A DNA stretch of 54,628 nucleotides from an uncultured Arenicella sp. (GTDB lineage: Bacteria; Pseudomonadota; Gammaproteobacteria; Arenicellales; Arenicellaceae). A program made the position numbers and the translations under genes. Location of the stretch: NCBI GenBank assembly GCA_905479805.1, contig CAJQNY010000124.1, positions 1 through 54,628 on the forward strand, written 5' to 3'. This document shows positions 48,495-54,628 of the stretch, piece after piece. Under the pieces are notes generated by a model that worked only from the letters and a program-made list of their open reading frames with translations, searched no databases and had not been told where the DNA came from. Within the stretch, counting starts at the first letter, position 1; each line of letters starts with the position of its first letter.

Positions 48495-49964
48495 ATGTCC
48501 GAAGCATTAGAACAAGAATTAAATGAGAAAAACCGTGATCTCAAGGATCTGGTTAAACGCGAGTACAAAGAAGGCTTTGTAACCGACGTAGAATCTGACA
48601 CCTTTGAGCCTGGTTTAAATGAAGATGTCGTTCGCCGAATCTCTGCAAAGAAGAACGAGCCTGAATTCATGCTTGAGTATCGCCTCAAAGCATTTAGACG
48701 TTGGCAGAAGATGAAGGAGCCCGACTGGGCGCATATTGATTATCCAAAAATCGACTTTCAGAAAATAGCCTATTATTCAGCACCGAAAGAAATGCCTAAG
48801 CTGGATAGCTTAGATCAGGTAGACCCAAAGATTTTAGAGACTTACGAAAAGTTAGGAATTCCACTTTACGAGCAAAAGCTACTTGCCAACGTTGCAGTAG
48901 ACGCGGTATTTGATTCCGTTTCTGTACGTACCACTTTTCGTGAAACACTGTCGGAAGCGGGCGTTATCTTTATGCCCATATCCGAAGCCGTGCATGAGCA
49001 TCCTGAGTTAATAAAAAAATACTTAAGTAGCGTGGTGCCCGTGCAAGACAATTACTATACCGCGTTGAATTCTGCGGTATTCAGTGATGGATCATTCGTC
49101 TACATCCCACCCGGCGTTCGTTGCCCTATGGAGCTTTCGACTTATTTTCGCATCAACGAAATGAACACGGGTCAATTCGAACGTACGCTGATCATTGCTG
49201 ACGAAGGCGCTTACGTGAGCTACTTGGAAGGATGTACAGCCCCACAACGAGATGAAAATCAATTACACGCTGCAGTAGTTGAGTTGGTTGCTCATAAAGA
49301 CGCGGAGATTAAATATTCCACGGTACAGAATTGGTACCCCGGCGATGAAAATGGCAAAGGTGGCATTTTTAACTTTGTCACCAAACGCGGTGTTTGTAAG
49401 GGCGACAATTCTAAGATTTCCTGGACTCAAGTTGAAACCGGCTCCGCTATTACCTGGAAATATCCGAGTGTAGTCTTGCAAGGAGACAACTCGGTGGGTG
49501 AGTTTTATTCAGTGGCATTAACTCACAATAAGCAACAAGCCGATACCGGCACCAAGATGATTCACATGGGTAAGAACACCTCAAGTACGATTATCTCCAA
49601 GGGGATCTCGGCAGGACATGGTCAAAATACCTACCGTGGACTGGTTAAGATTTTGAAGGGCGCAGACAATGCGCGTAATTTCTCACAATGCGACTCTCTA
49701 TTAATGGGCGATCGCTGTGGTGCACACACCTTTCCTTACATGGAAGTGCAGAATCCTTCTGCTAATCTTGAGCACGAAGCCACCACATCAAAAATTTCAG
49801 AGGACCAATTATTCTATCTAAAGCAGCGGGGTCTGTCAGAAGAAGCCGCTGTGTCGATGATCGTAAATGGTTTCTGTAAGGAAGTATTTCGTGAACTCCC
49901 AATGGAATTCGCGGTAGAAGCACAAAAATTATTAGACATCTCCTTAGAGGGAGCTGTCGGCTAA
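48495..49964 (+). CDS. sufB: Fe-S cluster assembly protein SufB
   Basis: [78 protein letters not shown]. Confidence 0.98.
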   Translation: MSEALEQELNEKNRDLKDLVKREYKEGFVTDVESDTFEPGLNEDVVRRISAKKNEPEFMLEYRLKAFRRWQKMKEPDWAHIDYPKIDFQKIAYYSAPKEMPKLDSLDQVDPKILETYEKLGIPLYEQKLLANVAVDAVFDSVSVRTTFRETLSEAGVIFMPISEAVHEHPELIKKYLSSVVPVQDNYYTALNSAVFSDGSFVYIPPGVRCPMELSTYFRINEMNTGQFERTLIIADEGAYVSYLEGCTAPQRDENQLHAAVVELVAHKDAEIKYSTVQNWYPGDENGKGGIFNFVTKRGVCKGDNSKISWTQVETGSAITWKYPSVVLQGDNSVGEFYSVALTHNKQQADTGTKMIHMGKNTSSTIISKGISAGHGQNTYRGLVKILKGADNARNFSQCDSLLMGDRCGAHTFPYMEVQNPSANLEHEATTSKISEDQLFYLKQRGLSEEAAVSMIVNGFCKEVFRELPMEFAVEAQKLLDISLEGAVG

Positions 49965-49997
49965 ACACAGTATTGTCATAGAACAGAGAATATTCTA

Positions 49998-50777
49998 ATG
50001 CTTAAAGTTACTAATCTACACGTTTCAGTTTTTGGAACATCTATTTTAAAGGGCGTAGACCTTGAAGTTAACGCCGGTGAAGTTCATGCCATTATGGGCC
50101 CAAACGGCTCTGGCAAGAGCACACTCTCAAACGTAATAGCCGGCCGTGATGGTTATGAGATTACGGAGGGCAGTATCGAATATATGGGTAAAGACCTCAG
50201 TGAGTTAGAGGCAGAGGAGCGCGCTTGTGAAGGTATATTCTTGGCGTTTCAATATCCAGTTGAGATACCCGGTGTAAGCAACATGGCCATGCTTAAAGCG
50301 GCCATCAATTCAATGCGCAAACATCGTGGCGAAAAAGAAATGACCGCGGGTGACTTTCTAAAACTCATTCGTGAAAGAGCAGACCTTGTCGAAATGAAGC
50401 ACGAATTTCTAAAACGGTCGGTCAACGAAGGTTTTTCAGGCGGCGAAAAGAAACGCAACGAGATATTACAGATGGCCATGCTCGAGCCAAAGTTAGCGCT
50501 ACTGGATGAAACTGATTCAGGCTTGGATATCGATGCATTGAAAATCGTTTCTCAGGGTGTTAATGCACTCCGTTCGCCTGACCGAGCCATGGTGCTTGTC
50601 ACTCATTACCAGAGGTTGCTTGACTATATAATACCCGATCACGTCCATGTCCTAGCGGGCGGCAGAATCGTTAAATCGGGCGATAAATCTCTCGCTCTTG
50701 AATTAGAAGAGAAAGGCTATAGCTGGCTTGAAGGTGGTACCAACGCTGCAGCATCTCTGGAGCAGGTAGCCAACTAA
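49998..50777 (+). CDS. sufC: Fe-S cluster assembly ATPase SufC
   Basis: GEVHAIMGPNGSGKSTLSNVIAGRDGYEITEG; GFSGGEKKRNEILQMAMLEPKLALLDETDSGLDIDALK. Confidence 0.98.
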   Translation: MLKVTNLHVSVFGTSILKGVDLEVNAGEVHAIMGPNGSGKSTLSNVIAGRDGYEITEGSIEYMGKDLSELEAEERACEGIFLAFQYPVEIPGVSNMAMLKAAINSMRKHRGEKEMTAGDFLKLIRERADLVEMKHEFLKRSVNEGFSGGEKKRNEILQMAMLEPKLALLDETDSGLDIDALKIVSQGVNALRSPDRAMVLVTHYQRLLDYIIPDHVHVLAGGRIVKSGDKSLALELEEKGYSWLEGGTNAAASLEQVAN

Positions 50778-52120
50778 TGAGTGCCAAAGCAATGACAATT
50801 GTCGCCGACGAAGCTGACAGCTGGGTCGATAACTATCAAAGCATCAGTCCTGCTGGCAACCACCTACCGTGGCTGCAAGCGCAACGCGAAAACGCTTTGA
50901 AGCGGTTTGCACAGCTTGGTCTACCGGGCATACGTGATGAACAGTGGCGCTATACAAATTTACGCGCCTTAAAAAGCAACGCATACAGCGTCTCGGCGCC
51001 CAGTTCTTTGATTCCTTCTCAATTAGAAGAGACCGATCAGCCAAGACTGGTATTCGTTAACGGTCACTTTCGTAGCGACCTGAGTGAGCTGAAAGAACTT
51101 GGACCAAAGGTAAGCCTATTGAACTTAGCCACGGCCTTAACCGATGAAAGTTCTGATCTTGCAGACAACATCGCCAATTACTTTGGTAAGAGTTTGCCGC
51201 AAGAAACGCATGGTTTTTCTGTGTTGAATACAGCCTATGCGCGAGATGGTTACGTACTGGTACTAGAGCCTGGCGCGGTATGCGAACAGGTAATTGAAAT
51301 CTGTTACTTTAATCACGGGGAATCTCAGGAAGCTAACACCGTTAGTCATATTCGCAACTTGATCATCGCCAAGGCCAATAGTCAGTGCACTATCGTCGAA
51401 CGACATATGGGCGATGATGGCTCGGTGTATTTAAGCAATGCGATTACTGAAATACATGCACATGAAAATGCCCACGTAGATCATTACAAGCTATTGCGTG
51501 AATCCGATAATGCTTTTCATATCGGCGGTGTCTATATAAACCAAGACTCAAGCTCACACGTAAAGAACCATAACATTGCTCTTGGTGGTTTGGTTTCTCG
51601 AAACGATATTTACTGCAATTTGAATGGCCAAGGAGCTCACATTGAGATGAATGGTTTGGTGTTGGGAAAGAATCGGCAGCACGTCGATAACCATACTGAA
51701 GTTCATCACGTGGTGCCAAATTGCACCAGTGACGAGTATTACAAAACGATTCTAGATGATCATTCGCGTAGCGTGTTTCGCGGTCGAATAATTGTGGCGG
51801 AGGATGCACAGCTAACCAATGCTGATCAGCAAAACAATAATTTAATTCTTTCGCCACACGCTGAAGCAGATTCTAAGCCTCAACTTGAAATCTACGCAGA
51901 TGACGTCAAGTGCTCTCACGGCGCCACAGTAGGTCAACTCGATGCGAAATCCATGTTTTACTTACGCTCACGCGGCATCGACGCTGAATCCGCGCGCGCT
52001 TTATTAACCTTCGCATTTGCCAACGAGGTTATCGACCGAATCAAAGTCGATGCCGTACGGACAGAACTAACCCAAACCATCGCCGGTCAACTATTGGCTG
52101 GACTAGAGGATTTGGTATGA
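50777..52120 (+). CDS. sufD: Fe-S cluster assembly protein SufD
   Basis: LPGIRDEQWRYTNL; LNGQGAHIEMNGLVLGKNRQHVDNHTEVHH; DDVKCSHGATVGQLDAKSMFYLRSRGI. Confidence 0.97.
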   Translation: MSAKAMTIVADEADSWVDNYQSISPAGNHLPWLQAQRENALKRFAQLGLPGIRDEQWRYTNLRALKSNAYSVSAPSSLIPSQLEETDQPRLVFVNGHFRSDLSELKELGPKVSLLNLATALTDESSDLADNIANYFGKSLPQETHGFSVLNTAYARDGYVLVLEPGAVCEQVIEICYFNHGESQEANTVSHIRNLIIAKANSQCTIVERHMGDDGSVYLSNAITEIHAHENAHVDHYKLLRESDNAFHIGGVYINQDSSSHVKNHNIALGGLVSRNDIYCNLNGQGAHIEMNGLVLGKNRQHVDNHTEVHHVVPNCTSDEYYKTILDDHSRSVFRGRIIVAEDAQLTNADQQNNNLILSPHAEADSKPQLEIYADDVKCSHGATVGQLDAKSMFYLRSRGIDAESARALLTFAFANEVIDRIKVDAVRTELTQTIAGQLLAGLEDLV

Positions 52121-53379
52121 ACGCCTCGCTCTCGTCTAATAATAGTTTAGAAAATGACCTAGCATTTGATATTGAGGCCGTACGCCGCGACTTTCCGATA
52201 CTAAGTCAGTCTATTTCTGGCCACCCGCTGGTGTATTTGGATAATGGTGCTTCAACGCAAAAACCACAATGCGTTATTGATACTGTTTCTAACTACTATG
52301 AAAACGATAATGCCAATGTGCATCGCGGAATTCATGAGTTAAGTCAACGAGCTACCGATAGATTTGAAGCAGCGCGATCTACAGTCCGAAAATTTATTAA
52401 TGCAGAAAGTGATGCTGAAATTATCTTTACAAGCGGTACCACCGAAGCGATTAATTTGGTGGCACACAGCTACGGTTTGGGCCATTTGAGCAAAGGCGAT
52501 GAAGTCTTAATCTCTGCAATGGAGCATCATTCTAATATCGTGCCGTGGCAATTACTGTCACAGCAAATGGGCCTGGAACTAAAGATCATTCCCATCACCT
52601 TAGCAGGTGAGTTGGATTATCCTGCTTTTCTTGAATTGCTCGGTCCAAAAACGAAACTGCTTGCAATAACACAACTTTCCAATGCCTTGGGAAGCATCAC
52701 TCCATTGAAAGAAATGATTGATGCAGCTCACGCAGTCAATGCCAAAGTGTTGGTTGATGGTGCACAAGCTATTGCTCACACCAAGGTCGACGTGCGCGCC
52801 CTGGATTGCGATTTTTACGCTTTTTCAGGGCACAAAATATTCAGTCCTACTGGTATCGGGATCCTATACGGTAAGAGAGAGTTGTTAGAATCTATGCCTC
52901 CCTACCAAAGCGGTGGCGATATGATAAAGGTTGTGAGTTTTTCGGGGACCACTTTCAATGAACTGCCGTATAAATTTGAAGCCGGAACGCCCAACATAGC
53001 TGGAAGCATTGGCTTAGCGGCAGGTATAGATTATGTTACTAAGTTGGGCATTGAAAATATTGCAGCACATGAACACACCGTTTTGGAGTACGCTACCGAA
53101 AAAATGTTAGCCATTGATGGCTTACGTATAATCGGCACTGCTAAAGATAAAGCCGGCGTACTATCGTTCGAAATTGACGGCGTACATGCGGCCGATCTTG
53201 GTACTCTGTTAGACCATCAAGGGGTTGCCGTGCGTGTGGGACATCACTGTGCCATGCCGGTGATGGAGTTTTTTGGTGTTAGCTCAACGACTCGTGCATC
53301 ATTGGCGCTATACAACAATACTGCTGATATAGATGCCCTAGTGACAGCAACCGTTAAAGCCGCAGAAATGCTCGCGTAA
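52117..53379 (+). CDS. sufS: Cysteine desulfurase SufS
   Basis: YLDNGASTQKPQCVID; NVHRGIHELSQRATD; FYAFSGHKIFSPTGIGILYGK; RVGHHCAMPVMEFF. Confidence 0.97.
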   Translation: MNASLSSNNSLENDLAFDIEAVRRDFPILSQSISGHPLVYLDNGASTQKPQCVIDTVSNYYENDNANVHRGIHELSQRATDRFEAARSTVRKFINAESDAEIIFTSGTTEAINLVAHSYGLGHLSKGDEVLISAMEHHSNIVPWQLLSQQMGLELKIIPITLAGELDYPAFLELLGPKTKLLAITQLSNALGSITPLKEMIDAAHAVNAKVLVDGAQAIAHTKVDVRALDCDFYAFSGHKIFSPTGIGILYGKRELLESMPPYQSGGDMIKVVSFSGTTFNELPYKFEAGTPNIAGSIGLAAGIDYVTKLGIENIAAHEHTVLEYATEKMLAIDGLRIIGTAKDKAGVLSFEIDGVHAADLGTLLDHQGVAVRVGHHCAMPVMEFFGVSSTTRASLALYNNTADIDALVTATVKAAEMLA

Positions 53380-53461
53380 TTTGCTACAAATATTTATTTT
53401 GAATTACTGTATTTTAAACAATTTTATAAACGACTATTTTAAACGACTTTCTTAAACAGCT

Positions 53462-53866
53462 ATGAATGATCAAGAACCAGTTTGGAGTTTTGAAAACCCC
53501 AACCCAGATGCCATTAAAAAGGAAACGGTCGAGACGCCGAGTACGGGTGAGCCGCCAACAGCTGAAGCCTTGCAGTTTGCAATCGTCGAGGCATTACGTA
53601 CGGTTTACGACCCAGAGATTCCTGTCAATATTTATGACCTTGGGTTGATATACGGGTTTGAGGTCGATGAGAATTATTTTGTCGATGTCGCCATGACACT
53701 AACGGCACCGGGCTGCCCTGTCGCAGAGACGTTTCCTGGTATTGTAGAAAATGCGGTCAAAAGTGTAGTAGGTGTATCCGATGCTCGCGTTGAACTTACA
53801 TTCGATCCCCCTTGGACCATGGCAAATATGTCAGAAGAGGCGAAGCTTGAATTGGGAATGATGTAG
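53462..53866 (+). CDS. sufT: Fe-S assembly protein SufT-like (DUF59/MIP18 family)
   Basis: IVEALRTVYDPEIPVNIYDLGLIYGFEVDENYFVDVAMTLTAPGCPVAETFPG. Confidence 0.93.
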   Translation: MNDQEPVWSFENPNPDAIKKETVETPSTGEPPTAEALQFAIVEALRTVYDPEIPVNIYDLGLIYGFEVDENYFVDVAMTLTAPGCPVAETFPGIVENAVKSVVGVSDARVELTFDPPWTMANMSEEAKLELGMM

Positions 53867-53913
53867 ATATCATTAAGAATGAACTTCATAGTCAGCAGGA
53901 AAACTACCTAGAG

Positions 53914-54628
53914 ATGGCAAACTCTACCGAAACCCCATTACCGAAACCGGAGATGCTTGTTGTTTTGGAAAACGCCAATACCGCTCATAAAGCAGGAGAC
54001 TATGCCAACGCTCTACGATTCTATGAGACATTTTTCGACCATGCTTTAGATGACGATCCCTACGCTTTATATGGCGTCCGCCTATCGCATTGTTTAGAGT
54101 CTTGGGCAGAGCTGGCATTAATTTTTCCTGGCGCTAAACGGGCTCTCGAAAGTAAACAACGAGATGTGCTTGCTGTTTATGAACAGCAAAAAGATCCCGA
54201 AAAATTTCACGATTATTTGTGTATTTGTCGGCAACTCGGGCTCAACGATAAAGCCCTAGAAACCTTCCTGCGACTGCACGCTGAAAACCCCAAATCCTCA
54301 GCAAAACTAGTTAAATATATTTGGGATGACTTAATTAATGCAGAACATTGGGGTGTTTGCTCGGCGTTACTGGAGCAACCAGCGCAAAAACTCGATGAAC
54401 TGTTTTCCATTTTTGACGAATCGACTAAACTAAAAGAAATCGATTCATCGTTTGACACGATTCAGTTTGAGAATCACATAGTCGATCAGCTGTTAAACGA
54501 TGTACACAAGATATCGTTGGTACTTCGCCATACGCAACGCAGTGAAGAGCTAGTTTCCATAGAAAGACAGTTTTATTCAGCTTTAGAAAACCAAGAAAGC
54601 TCATCGCTTCACAAACAAGCGCATTCCA
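53914..54628 (+). CDS. TPR-like protein of unknown function, 5' part, open at the right edge
   Basis: Uninterrupted frame from ATG 53914 to the end: MANSTETPLPKPEMLVVLENANTAHKAGDYANALRFYETFFDHALDDDPYALYGVRLSHCLESWAELALIFPGAKRALESKQRDVLAVYEQQKDPEKFHDYLCICRQLGLNDKALETF... Missing from the ORF track because no stop lies inside the window. Confidence 0.75.
   Translation, partial: MANSTETPLPKPEMLVVLENANTAHKAGDYANALRFYETFFDHALDDDPYALYGVRLSHCLESWAELALIFPGAKRALESKQRDVLAVYEQQKDPEKFHDYLCICRQLGLNDKALETFLRLHAENPKSSAKLVKYIWDDLINAEHWGVCSALLEQPAQKLDELFSIFDESTKLKEIDSSFDTIQFENHIVDQLLNDVHKISLVLRHTQRSEELVSIERQFYSALENQESSSLHKQAHS

Overview
This 54.6 kb window is gene-dense chromosome from a gammaproteobacterium (inferred from gene content and order; species not determined). 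I see no rRNA, tRNA, CRISPR array, prophage or IS element. Most of it is housekeeping: dinB (5' fragment)-ung, a UvrD helicase/PD-(D/E)XK nuclease pair (AddA/AddB-like), cytochrome c4, engB, polA, tdk plus a nucleoside hydrolase/ribokinase/2OG-oxygenase operon, zapE, argS, priA, mscL, srkA, a PilB/GspE-type ATPase, mtgA, hemB, ubiE-ubiJ-ubiB, kbp, and an IscR-type regulator followed by sufBCDS-sufT. Two edge genes are missing from the ORF track: the dinB start at 1-99 (-) and a TPR-like ORF open from 53914 to the window end (+). The best leads are: (1) a 76-nt bulged hairpin with C-rich bulges, a U-tract and a competing alternative stem, 3' of engB in the convergent engB-polA interval where Spot 42 or ErsA sRNAs sit in other gammaproteobacteria; (2) three cell-wall genes in that same interval (MpaA-like M14 peptidase, Csd6/Pgp2-like LD-transpeptidase-fold enzyme, TPR protein with the same C-terminal NTF2-like domain), resembling the Csd4/Csd6 muropeptide-trimming pair; (3) an ERIC-like 173-bp palindromic element at 1465-1637; (4) a nucleoside-salvage operon carrying an isopenicillin-N-synthase-family oxygenase; (5) a 17-nt dyad on the predicted start site of the iscR-suf promoter; (6) an AT-rich 608-bp intergenic region upstream of priA with DnaA-box-like 9-mers. 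All claims come from reading the sequence; no database search was run.
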